Source: Allosalinactinospora lopnorensis (GTDB lineage: Bacteria; Actinomycetota; Actinomycetes; Streptosporangiales; Streptosporangiaceae). From it: a stretch of 59,818 bases of DNA. A program made the position numbers and the translations under genes. The notes below the pieces were generated by a model. It was not told where the DNA came from and ran no database searches. It saw only the letters and a program-made list of their open reading frames with translations. Shown in pieces: positions 38,347 through 53,082 of this stretch; positions within the stretch are counted from its first letter, which is position 1, and each line of letters begins with the position of its first letter. The stretch spans positions 1 through 59,818 of the forward strand of contig NZ_LAJC01000031.1 in NCBI RefSeq assembly GCF_000981225.1, in the 5' to 3' direction.

Positions 38347-39375
38347 ATGGGGTTCACGGCGGCCATCGCCGGCGCTAGCGGCTACGCGGGAGGTGAGCTG
38401 CTGCGCATCCTGATCTCGCACCCCAGCATCGAGATCGGGGCGCTCACAGCGGGCGGCAACGCCGGCACCCGCCTGGGCGAGCACCAGCCGCATCTCCTTC
38501 CGCTGGCCGACCGCGTCCTGACCGAGACCACCGCGGACACCCTCGCGGAGCACGACGTCGTCTTCCTGGCCCTGCCGCACGGCCAGTCCAAGGAGATCGC
38601 CGAGCGGCTCGGCGAGGGTGTGCTCGTCGTGGACTGCGGCGCCGACTTCCGGCTCTCCGACCCCGCTGCGTGGGAGAGGTTCTACGGTTCCCCGCACGCC
38701 GGTACCTGGCCGTACGGTCTGCCCGAACTGCCGGGGGGGCGCGAGGCGCTCGCCGCGGCCAGTCGCATCGCGGTGCCCGGGTGCCACGTCACGACGGCCA
38801 CGCTCGCGCTGCTCCCGGCGCTCGCCGAGGACCTGGTCCGGCCCGATGTCGTCGTGGTCGCGGTCACCGGGACCTCCGGCGCGGGGAAGGCGCCCAAGCC
38901 GCACCTGCTCGGCAGCGAGATCATGGGGTCGGTCGCTCCGTACGGCGTTGGCGGCACGCACCGGCACAACCCGGAGATCGTGCAGAACCTCTCCGCCATC
39001 GCCGGTACCGCCGTCACGCTGTCCTTCACCCCGGTGCTGGCCCCGATGCCCCGGGGGATCCTCGCCACGTGCTCCGCGCCGGTCAATCCCGGTGTCACGG
39101 AGGACCGGGTCAGAGACGCCTACCGACGACGACTCTCGGCCGAGCCCTTCGCGCGCCTGCTGCCAGAGGGGACGTGGCCGACCACCGCCATGACCTTGGG
39201 GGCCAACACCGCGTTGATCCAGGCCACGGTGGACGAGGCCGCGGGACGTCTGGTCGCGATCGCGGCCCTCGACAACCTGACCAAAGGCACTGCGGGCGGC
39301 GCCGTGCAGAGCGCGAACATCGCGCTCGGCCTGCCCGAGACCACTGGGCTGCCCGTGGCGGGCCTCGCTCCGTAG
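38347..39375 (+). CDS. argC: N-acetyl-gamma-glutamyl-phosphate reductase
   Basis: A 342-aa NADP enzyme for the third arginine step. The Rossmann motif is [14 protein letters not shown] (7-20), and the catalytic Cys146 lies in [30 protein letters not shown] and GTHRHNPEI follow. It is the first gene of argCJBDFRGH and follows three ARG-box half-sites. Start ATG 38347 with GGGGAGACGGAG just upstream. Confidence 0.96.
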   Translation: MGFTAAIAGASGYAGGELLRILISHPSIEIGALTAGGNAGTRLGEHQPHLLPLADRVLTETTADTLAEHDVVFLALPHGQSKEIAERLGEGVLVVDCGADFRLSDPAAWERFYGSPHAGTWPYGLPELPGGREALAAASRIAVPGCHVTTATLALLPALAEDLVRPDVVVVAVTGTSGAGKAPKPHLLGSEIMGSVAPYGVGGTHRHNPEIVQNLSAIAGTAVTLSFTPVLAPMPRGILATCSAPVNPGVTEDRVRDAYRRRLSAEPFARLLPEGTWPTTAMTLGANTALIQATVDEAAGRLVAIAALDNLTKGTAGGAVQSANIALGLPETTGLPVAGLAP

Positions 39376-39459
39376 AGCACCCCCGCGAGGCCGCCGCACG
39401 TCATTCTTGTCCGCCGATCCGCCCGGAACGGGAGGACGGCGCGAACGAAAGGTTCCACC

Positions 39460-40623
39460 GTGAGCGTCACCGCCCCCCTCGGATTCCGGGCCGCCGGAGT
39501 CAGCGCCGGCCTCAAGCCGGCCGGTGCCCGGGATGTCGCCGTCGTCGTCAACGACGGCCCGTCGCGCGCCGCCGCTGCCGTGTTCACCCGCAACCGGGTC
39601 AAAGCCGCCCCCGTCCTCTGGTCGGAGCAGGTCGTCAAAGGCGGCCGGGTGCGCGCCGTCGTCCTGAACTCCGGTGGCGCCAACGCCTGCACCGGCGCGC
39701 CCGGCTTCCAGGACACGCATGCCACCGCCGAGCGGGCCGGCGCGGCGCTGGAGGACTCCTCCGGCGAGGTCGTGGTCTGCTCCACGGGCCTCATCGGCGA
39801 GCGGCTGGCGATGCCGGAACTGCTGTCCGGGGTCGACGCCGCGATCGCCGCGGCCGCTCGGGACGGCGGGCTCGACGCGGCGGACGCCATCCGCACCACG
39901 GACAGCGTCGCCAAGATCGCCTTCAAACGGGAGTCCGGCAGCGGAGCCGGGTACACCGTCGGGGGGATGGCCAAAGGCGCCGGCATGCTCGCCCCGGCAC
40001 TGGCCACCATGCTCTCGGTCATCACGACCGATGCCGAGCTCACACCCGAGCAGTGCGACCGCGCGCTGCGCGCCGCGGCCGCCCGCACGTTCGACCGCAT
40101 CGACTCCGACGGCTGCCTCTCCACCAACGACACCGTTGTCCTGATGGCCAGCGGCGCCTCCGGTGCCGTACCCGACGAGGAGGAGTTCGGCGCGCTGCTC
40201 ACCGAGGTCTGCGACGACCTCGCCCGTCAGCTCATCGCCGACGCCGAGGGCGCCTCGAAGACCATCGCGATCGAGGTCGTCGGCGCGGCCGACGAGGACG
40301 ACGCCGTTACCGTGGCCCGGACGATCGCCCGCAACGCCCTGTTCAAGTGCGCGATCTACGGGCAGGATCCCAACTGGGGCAGAGTCCTCGCCGCCGTCGG
40401 AACCACCGACGCCGCGTTCGAACCCGAACAGCTCAATGTGGCCATCAACGGGGTGTGGGTCTGCCGCCGCGGCGCTGTCGGCGACGACCGCTCGAAGGTC
40501 GACTTGGGGCCGCGCGAGGTGACCGTTACCGTTGACCTCTCCGCCGGCAGTTCGGCCGCCACCGTGTGGACCACAGACCTGACGGTCGAGTACGTCCACG
40601 AGAACTCGGCCTACAGCACGTGA
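39460..40623 (+). CDS. argJ: Bifunctional glutamate N-acetyltransferase / ornithine acetyltransferase
   Basis: A 387-aa enzyme that recycles the acetyl group from N-acetylornithine to glutamate. It is made as one chain and cleaves itself at a conserved Thr; here Thr183 in [14 protein letters not shown]. Other motifs are [29 protein letters not shown] and [10 protein letters not shown]. Start GTG 39460. Whether it also does the CoA-dependent first step cannot be read from sequence. Confidence 0.96.
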   Translation: MSVTAPLGFRAAGVSAGLKPAGARDVAVVVNDGPSRAAAAVFTRNRVKAAPVLWSEQVVKGGRVRAVVLNSGGANACTGAPGFQDTHATAERAGAALEDSSGEVVVCSTGLIGERLAMPELLSGVDAAIAAAARDGGLDAADAIRTTDSVAKIAFKRESGSGAGYTVGGMAKGAGMLAPALATMLSVITTDAELTPEQCDRALRAAAARTFDRIDSDGCLSTNDTVVLMASGASGAVPDEEEFGALLTEVCDDLARQLIADAEGASKTIAIEVVGAADEDDAVTVARTIARNALFKCAIYGQDPNWGRVLAAVGTTDAAFEPEQLNVAINGVWVCRRGAVGDDRSKVDLGPREVTVTVDLSAGSSAATVWTTDLTVEYVHENSAYST

Positions 40624-40658
40624 GCACGCGTGAGTACAGCCCTGGAGAGGAGCCCGCG

Positions 40659-41575
40659 ATGCGGATGAGTGACGCGGAGAGCAAGGCCAACGCCCTCATC
40701 GAAGCACTCCCGTGGCTGAGCCGCTTCCACGGTAAGACGGTGGTGGTCAAGTACGGCGGCAACGCGATGACCGACCCTCGGCTCCAGTCCCGGTTCGCCG
40801 AGAACATCGTCTTCCTGCGCTACGCCGGACTGCGCCCTGTTGTCGTGCACGGCGGTGGACCGCAGATCACCGAACACCTCGATCGGCTCGGCGTGCAGAG
40901 CTCGTTCGCCGGCGGGCTGCGGGTCACGACCTCCGAGACCATGGACGTCGTCCGCATGGTTCTGGTCGGCCAGGTCAACCGGGAGATCGTCGGTCTGATC
41001 AACGCGCACGGCCCGTTCGCCGTCGGTATCTCCGGTGAGGACGCCCACCTGCTCACCGCCGAGCGCAAACCGGCCATGGTCGACGGCTCGCCCGTGGACA
41101 TCGGCCTGGTCGGCGAGGTCGTCGAGGTGCAACCGGGTGTGGTGCAGACGCTGCTGGACGACGGCCGGGTCCCGGTCGTCTCCGGCATCGCCCGTTCCGA
41201 TGAGGGCGTGTACAACGTCAACGCGGACACCGCGGCCGCGGCGATCGCGATCGCGCTGGACGCCGCGAAGCTCATCATGCTGACCGATGTCGAAGGGCTG
41301 TACGCCGACTACCCGGCCTGCGAGGAGCTGATCAGCATGCTCACCGCCAGCGAGCTGGAGGGGATGCTGCCCGAGCTGTCGTCGGGAATGGCGCCGAAGA
41401 TGGAGGCCTGCCTGCGCGCGGTGCGGTGCGGGGTCCCCCAGGCGCACATCCTCGACGGGCGCATCCCCGACTCCATGCTGCTGGAGGTGTTCACCAACGA
41501 GGGGATCGGAACGATGGTCGTGGCCGAGGCCGATGAGCCCACCGAGCCCGTCGACATCTACGAAGGCGAGGACAC

Positions 41576-41579
<4 letters not shown>
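40659..41579 (+). CDS. argB: N-acetylglutamate kinase
   Basis: A 306-aa amino-acid kinase that phosphorylates N-acetylglutamate, usually the arginine-feedback-inhibited step. It shows [10 protein letters not shown] near the start, [27 protein letters not shown], and GTMVVAEA at the end; the N-terminal helix ([20 protein letters not shown]) is the type linked to arginine-sensitive hexamers. Start ATG 40659 follows GGAGAGGAG by six bases; GTG 40620, overlapping the argJ stop, is the alternative. It overlaps argD by four bases. Confidence 0.95.
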
Positions 41580-44279
<2,700 letters not shown>

Positions 44280-44345
44280 ACACCGCGACCGGGCCCGGAA
44301 ACGAGAACAGCCGCAAAAACGACCACAGGCGCAGAAGTCCCCGGG

Positions 44346-44364
44346 CCGCCCGCCCACCGGGCGG
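44346..44364 (+). terminator. Small GC hairpin between argR and argG
   Basis: CCGCCCG (44346-44352), CCCAC loop, CGGGCGG (44358-44364). The 135-base gap is the longest within the cluster's second half, so it may reduce read-through into argG or stabilise the upstream mRNA. No TGCAT-type ARG box is visible in this gap. Confidence 0.35.
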
Positions 44365-44414
44365 GGACGAAGGCGCACCGGCACCTGACAGACCGAATTC
44401 AAGGAGAAACTCTC

Positions 44415-47146
<2,732 letters not shown>

Positions 47147-47197
47147 CTCCCGAGCCCGCGCACCGTGCGTGGACGCGTCCCGCACCACCGGGGCGGC

Positions 47198-47236
47198 GGC
47201 CGCGGCGCGGAGGCACAGCGCCTCCGCGCCGCGGCC
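47198..47236 (+). terminator. 17-bp GC-rich hairpin terminator after argH
   Basis: GGCCGCGGCGCGGAGGC (47198-47214) pairs exactly with 47220-47236 around ACAGC. It lies 52 bases after the argH stop and ends the arginine cluster. Confidence 0.8.
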
Positions 47237-47542
47237 CGTTGCGTTGTCCCACCCGATGGCCCGGAGCGCGGGCGGGCCCACCGGGATTTCGGTAAAAGCG
47301 CCTTCACGCTCCGGAGTGATGCTGTAGCGTCCGGAAACTGTGGGCACCATGGGTATCGTCCTCTGCACGAAGGGTACAGGGGGCGGGTCCCGTGTCATTC
47401 GGGGGAGTAACGACGGCTCGCGCGTCCATGCAATCGCGCTTCCGGGAAGTGGCGCCACTACGGTGTCTTCTCTCCGGTGGCCGAGGCGACCCCTCCGGAG
47501 ACCGTCCGGGGTGTCCACGGCCGTGTCCGTGGGAGGAACTGA
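47237..47542. other. Upstream region of the first conservon
   Basis: With the terminator this forms a 396-base gap. No gene is supported. GTGGGAGGAACTGA directly precedes the kinase start. CTCCGGAGTG and GTCCGGAAAC near 47310-47340 share a TCCGGA core, a possible protein site. Confidence 0.35.
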
Positions 47543-49807
47543 ATGGGCCAGTCGGGCGGCACCGATCGCAGCATCAGAGCGCAGCTCAACAGGATCGTAC
47601 TCATTCCCAGCGTCACCTTCCTGGTGCTGTTCGCGGTGTTGAGCACGGGGACGCTCACGCAGGCCGTCTCGCTGCGCGTGGCTACCGGCGACGGCCGGAG
47701 CAGCGTCCACCTCTACCACGCCGTCGCCGAGTTCCAGAAGGAGCGGCGGACGGCGGCCGAGTATCTCGGTTCACCTTCCGAAGAGACGTTGCAGGCGCTG
47801 CGGCGGCAGATCTCTGTCACCGACAACGCGGTACGGGAGATCGAAGCGCGCGGCGACGGTCTCCGCGGCCGTGGCGACGCCACCGCCGCCGAGGCGGCGA
47901 GCGGCTTCTTCGCCGCCCTCGACGGACGGAACGAATTACGCGATCACGTCATGTCCGGGGACTTCGACACCGGGACGGCGATCGCGGCCTACGACGGCAT
48001 CGTCGACCGCGGAATCCGGGTCTACGATGCTCTGGGCCGCCTCCTGGAGGACGGTCCGTCCGCCTCGGCCAGTGCCGACGCCGTCGACCTGATGCGCGCC
48101 CAGGACCACTTCACGCGCGCTGACGCGCTGCTGAGCGGGACGATCACGGTAGGGGAGCTGGCACCGGAGGAGCAGACGCGCTTCGCCGCTCTCATCGCCG
48201 ATCTCCGGCAGCGGATGGGAGCCATCGGCCCGTCCCTGCGCGGAGAGGCCGCGCGCGCTCACGAAGACCTGGTCGAAAGCGGGCATTGGGGGCGGCTGAA
48301 CGACCTGGCCGACGAGGTCGTCGAGTACGACCTCGCCGCGGACGCCGAGCGGGCCGACGGCGAGGACCAGGGCGCCGGGGAGCCGCCTCCGGCTCTCGAC
48401 CAGTGGCGGGCGGCCGCCGACGAAACGAACGCCGACATCACCGTGCTCACCGACTCCCAGGCCCACGAGGTCATCTCCGCCACTGACGCCGTGAGTGCGT
48501 GGATGTTCACCCTCGCCTTCGGCGGGGGCATCATCGCGCTCTTCGCGAGCACCGTCGCCTACGGCGCGGCCTCGAAGTCGGCGGCCCGGCTGACCCACCG
48601 GCTGGCACGGTTGCGTGCGGAGACCCTGGAGCTGTCCCGCGACGAGCTGCCCAGGATCGTGCGGCGGCTGGAGAACGGCGAACACGTCGATCCGGACACC
48701 GAAATGAGGCAGCTCGACCACGGGACCGACGAGGTGGGGCAGGTCGCCGACGCGTTCAATATCGCCCAGCGCACGGCAGTGGCCGCCGCGGTGAAGCAGG
48801 CGGAGGTCAGGGAGGGGGCCAACCGGGTCTTCCTGGGGATCGCGCACCGCAACCAGTCGCTGGTGCAGCGCCAACTCCGGCTGCTGGACCGGGTCGAGCG
48901 GGAAGAGGACGACCCCGATCTCCTGGAGAACCTCTTCCACCTCGACCACCTGGCCACACGAGGGCGCCGCAACGCCGAGAACCTGATCATCCTGGGCGGC
49001 CAGCAGCCCGGGCGCAAGTGGCGCAGTCCGATTCCGCTTGTGGACATCCTGCGCGGAGCGATCTCCGAGACCGAGGAGTACGCGCGGGTGAAGCTGCAGA
49101 CCGTTCCGGGCCTGTCGCTGTCGGGTTCCGTCGTCGCCGACGTCATCCACCTGCTGTCCGAACTCGTGGAGAACGCCACGGCGTTCTCGCCGCCCCACAC
49201 CAGCGTGCACATCCGCAGCGAGACCGTGCCCAAGGGTGTCGTTGTGGAGATCGAGGACCGCGGCCTCGGGATGAGCGAGCAGGATCTGGCCGGGGCCAAC
49301 CGCACGCTGAGCGAGGTGCCCGAGTTCGACGTGATGGCGCTGAACCAGGACGCCAGGCTGGGCCTGTTCGTGGTGGCGCGGCTCGCCGCGAAGCACCGCG
49401 TCCACGTCCAGATGTGCCCCTCGCCCTATGGAGGAACCCGCGCGATCGTCCTCGTCCCCTCGGGGCTGATCGCTTCGGGCGAGGCCCCGGCCCGCACACC
49501 GGCGGAGGTCAGGGCCGCCGAGTCGGAGTCGCCGCGCGAGGAGGGCCCTGGGGACCTGCTCGCCGCGCAGCGCATGCCCGGCCGCCCCCGGGTGGCCGAC
49601 CGGGCCGGCGGAGGAAGCCTCGACCGGAGCGAACCACCGGTCCGCGAGGAGTACACGGCGCCCGCTGGCCTGGCTCCTGATGGGGCGGGCGCTCGGGATG
49701 GCCGGCAGGAGGACTCCGTGACACCGCGCAATGAGTCCGCGCCGGCGGCGGAGCCTCCGCCGGGGAGAGACCCGGCCTGCCGCGGAGACGTCCCGGTGCC
49801 TCGATGA
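47543..49807 (+). CDS. Conservon sensor kinase-like protein (CvnA), nitrate-sensor type
   Basis: A 754-aa membrane protein. TM1 is at about 18-40 (IVLIPSVTFLVLFAVLS), followed by a nitrate/nitrite-sensing-type helical ectodomain (about 50-315), TM2 (about 318-345), a HAMP-like linker, a dimerisation region with HRNQSLVQRQLRLLDRVE and a HATPase_c domain (LLSELVENATAFSPP, IEDRGLGMSE, LGLFVVARLA). The H-box His is not obvious, as in other conservon kinases. The C-terminal 130 residues are Pro/Glu-rich. It heads a CvnA-B-C-D set. The conserved basic tail of CvnA is found not here but in the overlapping next frame. Confidence 0.9.
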   Translation: MGQSGGTDRSIRAQLNRIVLIPSVTFLVLFAVLSTGTLTQAVSLRVATGDGRSSVHLYHAVAEFQKERRTAAEYLGSPSEETLQALRRQISVTDNAVREIEARGDGLRGRGDATAAEAASGFFAALDGRNELRDHVMSGDFDTGTAIAAYDGIVDRGIRVYDALGRLLEDGPSASASADAVDLMRAQDHFTRADALLSGTITVGELAPEEQTRFAALIADLRQRMGAIGPSLRGEAARAHEDLVESGHWGRLNDLADEVVEYDLAADAERADGEDQGAGEPPPALDQWRAAADETNADITVLTDSQAHEVISATDAVSAWMFTLAFGGGIIALFASTVAYGAASKSAARLTHRLARLRAETLELSRDELPRIVRRLENGEHVDPDTEMRQLDHGTDEVGQVADAFNIAQRTAVAAAVKQAEVREGANRVFLGIAHRNQSLVQRQLRLLDRVEREEDDPDLLENLFHLDHLATRGRRNAENLIILGGQQPGRKWRSPIPLVDILRGAISETEEYARVKLQTVPGLSLSGSVVADVIHLLSELVENATAFSPPHTSVHIRSETVPKGVVVEIEDRGLGMSEQDLAGANRTLSEVPEFDVMALNQDARLGLFVVARLAAKHRVHVQMCPSPYGGTRAIVLVPSGLIASGEAPARTPAEVRAAESESPREEGPGDLLAAQRMPGRPRVADRAGGGSLDRSEPPVREEYTAPAGLAPDGAGARDGRQEDSVTPRNESAPAAEPPPGRDPACRGDVPVPR

Positions 49808-50295
49808 CCGGGATGAGCGGTGGTGTGGAGCCGCCGGTGTCGGCGGAGGGAGGAGACCGCCCTCCTCTGCCGAAGCGCCGCAGGCAGGCCAACCTCGCAC
49901 CGCAGCTCCGGAGCGACGGGGCGCACGAGGCTCCCGAGGGCGGCGCCCAGGAGCCCGCGCGTGCCCCTGAGGACGTCCGCCGGATGTTCAGCGCGTTCCA
50001 GAGCGGCACGCGGCGCGGACGTGAGAGGGAAGCCGGTCAGGAGAGCGGGACGAGCGAACGGCCGGGAGAGGACGGCTCCAGGGAGTCCGGGGAGAAGGCA
50101 GCGGAAGCGCCCCGGTGTCCGGGGGAGAACGGCGCCGAATGGCAGGTCGGCACGTTCATCGACGACGGAAACAACGCGGGGAAGCGCGATTGGAACGGCT
50201 CGGGCCCGCTCCCCGGGCGACCGGCGTACACGGCGGGTGTACGCGAGGGCCACGCAGACCGGCCGGCCGGCGATTACACGGGAGAGAGCGAGTAA
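49804..50295 (+). CDS. Detached C-terminal tail of CvnA as a coupled separate frame
   Basis: A 163-aa frame beginning in an ATGA overlap with the kinase and ending in a TAATG overlap with the roadblock gene. It is hydrophilic and disordered but contains LPKRRRQANLAPQLR (about 23-37) and PEDVRRMFSAFQSGTRRGR, the two conserved pieces normally found at the very C-terminus of CvnA kinases. Either the kinase gene has truly been split into two coupled genes, or a one-base indel near 49700-49800 interrupts one long gene. It has no catalytic domain; the tail may contact CvnB or CvnD. Confidence 0.7.
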   Translation: MTGMSGGVEPPVSAEGGDRPPLPKRRRQANLAPQLRSDGAHEAPEGGAQEPARAPEDVRRMFSAFQSGTRRGREREAGQESGTSERPGEDGSRESGEKAAEAPRCPGENGAEWQVGTFIDDGNNAGKRDWNGSGPLPGRPAYTAGVREGHADRPAGDYTGESE

Positions 50296-50723
50296 TGGTG
50301 GAGAAGAGCGACCTCACGGGCGACTTGAACTGGCTGCTCGACGACCTGGTCGATCGCGTCGTCGGTGCGGAGCACGCCATCGTGCTGTCCGCCGATGGGC
50401 TCCTGATCGGCCTGTCGCGGAACCTGACGGCCGAGGACGGCGAGCACCTCTCCGCGGTGGCCTCGGCGTTCCAGAGCCTGGCACGCGGCACCGGGCGGCA
50501 GTTCGGCGGCGGGGCGGTCCGTCAGACGGTTGTGGAGATGGAGCACGCCTACCTGTTCGTCACGGCGGCGGGCGCGGGCGCCTGCCTGGCCGTCCTGACC
50601 ACTGAGGACGCCGATGTGGGGCTCGTGGCCTACGAGATGAACATGCGCATCAAGCGCGTCGGGCAGTTCCTCACCTCCGCGCCGCGGCTCCCCGAGTCCA
50701 CCGCGATCGCGAGCGGTACGTGA
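50295..50723 (+). CDS. Roadblock/LC7 protein (CvnB)
   Basis: A 142-aa longin-like protein. LNWLLDDLVDRVVGAEHAIV, SADGLLIGLSRNL, QFGGGAVRQTVVEME and GLVAYEMNMRIKRVG fit the conservon roadblock family. Such proteins act as dimeric platforms or GAP-like partners for the small GTPase. It overlaps the preceding frame (TAATG) and the DUF742 gene (GTGA). Confidence 0.93.
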   Translation: MVEKSDLTGDLNWLLDDLVDRVVGAEHAIVLSADGLLIGLSRNLTAEDGEHLSAVASAFQSLARGTGRQFGGGAVRQTVVEMEHAYLFVTAAGAGACLAVLTTEDADVGLVAYEMNMRIKRVGQFLTSAPRLPESTAIASGT

Positions 50724-51238
50724 TCATGAAACATTCCCGAGACCAGCAACCGGCAGCGGGGTCCGAGGGAGCGCGCATCCGGCGCGACCCCCGGGCTCGC
50801 GACACGGTTGCGACCCAGGGGCTCCGCCGCCGGCAGGAGCGGCCCCCGGCGGACGGAGCCGCTTCCGGGGGCTCGAACGGTTCCGTGCCTCCGGACAGCG
50901 ACACCGGGCCGCTGGTGCGGCCCTACACCATGACCGGAGGCCGGACCCGCTCAAGCGGCACCGGGCTGGACATGATCAGCATCGTCATGGCGGCGCGCGA
51001 AGGCGCCGACTGGGACTCCCTGAAACCCGAGCAGGCGGCCATCCTCCGGCTGTGCCGCCGCCCCATCTCCGTCGCGGAGATCTCCGCTCAACTGGACGTC
51101 CCCATGACCGTGGTCAGGGTGCTGCTGGGCGACCTCATCGCCGAGGGCGACGTGATCGCCCGGGACCCCATGCCTGCGGCCGACCTTCCCGAAATGAACG
51201 TACTTCAGGCGGTACTCGATGGCATCCGCAGACTCTGA
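50720..51238 (+). CDS. DUF742 protein (CvnC)
   Basis: A 172-aa protein. A disordered basic N-terminus of about 60 residues is followed by LVRPYTMTGGRTR and a winged-helix-like DUF742 domain (LKPEQAAILRLCRRPISVAE, AQLDVPMTVVRVLLGDL, NVLQAVLDGIRRL). DUF742 is a constant conservon member and may bind DNA or the GTPase. GTG 50720 overlaps CvnB; ATG 50726 is also possible. It overlaps CvnD by 20 bases. Confidence 0.92.
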   Translation: MIMKHSRDQQPAAGSEGARIRRDPRARDTVATQGLRRRQERPPADGAASGGSNGSVPPDSDTGPLVRPYTMTGGRTRSSGTGLDMISIVMAAREGADWDSLKPEQAAILRLCRRPISVAEISAQLDVPMTVVRVLLGDLIAEGDVIARDPMPAADLPEMNVLQAVLDGIRRL

Positions 51239-51815
51239 CGGCGGCGCTGAAGCCGGTATCCCCACGGCGGTGAAGATCCTCGTCGCGGGAGGCTTCGGCG
51301 CCGGAAAGACGACCATGGTGGGCTCGGTCAGCGAGATCACCCCGCTCAACACCGAGGAGGTCATGACCGAGGCCAGCATGGGGGTCGACGACCTCGGCGG
51401 AGTCGAGGACAAGACCACCACGACGGTGGCCCTGGACTTCGGCCGGATCACCATCGGCAAGCGGGTGGTGCTCTACCTGTTCGGCACACCCGGGCAGGGC
51501 CGGTTCTGGTTCATGTGGGACGAACTCGCGGACGGAGCGCTGGGATCGGTGGTGCTCGCCGACACCCGGCGCCTGGAAACCTGTTTCCCGGCGGTGGACT
51601 TCTTCGAACGCCGGAACATCCCGTTCGTGGTGGCGGTCAACCGCTTCGACGGCGAATGCCCCTATACGGAGCAGGAGGTGCGCGAGGCCATCGACATCGG
51701 AGCAGAGGTCCCCGTCATCATGGCCGACGCCCGGGACCGCGGCTCGGGCAAATGCGTCCTGGTGGCCCTCGTCGAACACGTCATGCGGCGGCGCAGCCCC
51801 GCCATGTCGCCGTGA
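51219..51815 (+). CDS. Small GTPase (CvnD)
   Basis: A 198-aa Ras-like/MglA-like GTPase. The P-loop is AGGFGAGKTTM (about 23-33), a Thr-rich switch I (DKTTTTVALDFG), switch II FGTPGQGRFWFMWDEL in place of DTAGQE, and NRFD in place of NKxD for guanine specificity. ADARDRGSGK resembles the G5 region. It closes the conservon and its start lies within the DUF742 gene. Signal output in conservons is thought to pass through this GTPase. Confidence 0.94.
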   Translation: MASADSDGGAEAGIPTAVKILVAGGFGAGKTTMVGSVSEITPLNTEEVMTEASMGVDDLGGVEDKTTTTVALDFGRITIGKRVVLYLFGTPGQGRFWFMWDELADGALGSVVLADTRRLETCFPAVDFFERRNIPFVVAVNRFDGECPYTEQEVREAIDIGAEVPVIMADARDRGSGKCVLVALVEHVMRRRSPAMSP

Positions 51816-51927
51816 CCGCTACTATGCTCCGGCGGTACGTGATGACCGGTCGTGGAAGGGTTGCGTTTCACGATCGGAATCGAACAGAGGGCATGATCAT
51901 CGCCGACGAGTCGTTAGCATTTCTCGC

Positions 51928-52872
51928 GTGAACCCTGACAGTATGCAGAACCCGGACAGACTCCCCCCGCGCGACCTTCCGCGACGTCGCTCTGGCCGGC
52001 ACCGCAACCCACTGTCGTTCGACAGTTGGGTCGGCACGCCCACGCTTGTACTCGCTGTTCCCGGCGCCTCTCGGAGGGGTGCGCAGGATGGTGTGGACTC
52101 TGATGCCGAGCAGATCGGCATGGAGATGGTCAACCTCGTGCGTTCCTACCGACCAGAGGTCACGATCCGGTTCGGCTGCACCGAGGGAGAGGAACACCGT
52201 CTCGGCGACGCCCTCGCCGACCTCGCACCTGAGGAAGGGCGCCCCTTGACCGGGGTCGTGATTCCTCTGGTGACCGCCCCGCATCCGCCCACGGGCAGAG
52301 CGATCTCCGCCGCCGTGGACGAGACCGGTGCCGACGTCCGCGTGACCGACGGTCTGGGGCCGCACCCGATGCTCGCCGAAGTGCTGCACCTGCGCCTGGC
52401 CGAGGCCGGGTACGTGCGCGCCGACCGCATGCGGTTGATCAGCGTGGTCGCCCCCAGCACCAGCATGACCGACGGTGTCATCGTCGGTGCCGCGGGAGGC
52501 GAGGAGGCGGTGAACGTCGCCGGTGTTACCGCGGTACTGCTCGCCGCGCGGCTCGGCATCACCGTTCTGCCCGCCGATCTGGAGGACGAGGCAAGCCTGG
52601 AGGGCGCTCTCGCCCAGCTCAAGGAGGGCGGAGGCGTGCGGCCGGTGATCGCGCCGAGCGCACTCGGGCCCGAGTTCCCAGCCGAGCGGGTGACCGCGCT
52701 CGCGGAGAAGTACGGAGCCCGCGCCAGTGCGCCCCTCGGCGCGGGAAGCGTATTGGCCAAGATCGTGGCGCTGCGTTATGCCGAGGTACTGAATTCGCTG
52801 GGAATCGAGGAGCCGCCCACCGTCGAGGATCTGCCCGCACCCACGGGCTCCCGGCACCGCAGGGAGAGCTGA
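51928..52872 (+). CDS. CbiX/SirB-like chelatase-fold protein
   Basis: A 314-aa protein resembling the two-domain sirohydrochlorin chelatase-like proteins of actinomycetes: TPTLVLAVPGASRRG opens domain one, GVVIPLVTAPHPPTGRAIS and DGLGPHPMLAEVLHLRLAEA follow, and domain two has GGEEAVNVAGVTAVLLAARL. The first-strand His of true CbiX (HGS-type motif) is replaced by VPGAS, so metal chelation is doubtful; His residues in TAPHP and GPHPM remain. TAGCAT at 51915-51920 lies seven bases before GTG 51928, so the mRNA may be leaderless. A very strong terminator follows. It sits between two conservons. Confidence 0.7.
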   Translation: MNPDSMQNPDRLPPRDLPRRRSGRHRNPLSFDSWVGTPTLVLAVPGASRRGAQDGVDSDAEQIGMEMVNLVRSYRPEVTIRFGCTEGEEHRLGDALADLAPEEGRPLTGVVIPLVTAPHPPTGRAISAAVDETGADVRVTDGLGPHPMLAEVLHLRLAEAGYVRADRMRLISVVAPSTSMTDGVIVGAAGGEEAVNVAGVTAVLLAARLGITVLPADLEDEASLEGALAQLKEGGGVRPVIAPSALGPEFPAERVTALAEKYGARASAPLGAGSVLAKIVALRYAEVLNSLGIEEPPTVEDLPAPTGSRHRRES

Positions 52873-52884
52873 CCCGGTATCGCA

Positions 52885-52930
52885 CACACAGGTGAGGCGG
52901 CCCCGGACCCGGGGCCGCCTCACCTGTGTG
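52885..52930 (+). terminator. 20-bp perfect hairpin terminator
   Basis: The arm from CACACAGGTGAGGCGG (52885-52904) pairs perfectly with 52911-52930 around GGACCC. It begins 12 bases after the chelatase-like gene's stop. Confidence 0.85.
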
Positions 52931-53082
52931 CGGCCTCTCCCGCAGAAATAGGTGACCGATCGTAATTAATTCACCACATGGAGGCAGGGGAGTCCGGTAG
53001 CGTCGTTTCCCTCTGGGGCGCCGCGGTGCTCGTCCGCGAGAACCCGCGCCCGCCGTGCGCGTCCGGCCAGGTTGGGGGAACC

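Noticed and set aside
36277-40599. Very long open frame (about 1440 codons) on the minus strand opposite the FAD oxidoreductase, argC and argJ
   Set aside because: High-GC coding regions keep antisense frames open; the plus-strand genes have clear families and motifs, and the antisense product is low-complexity without any recognisable domain.
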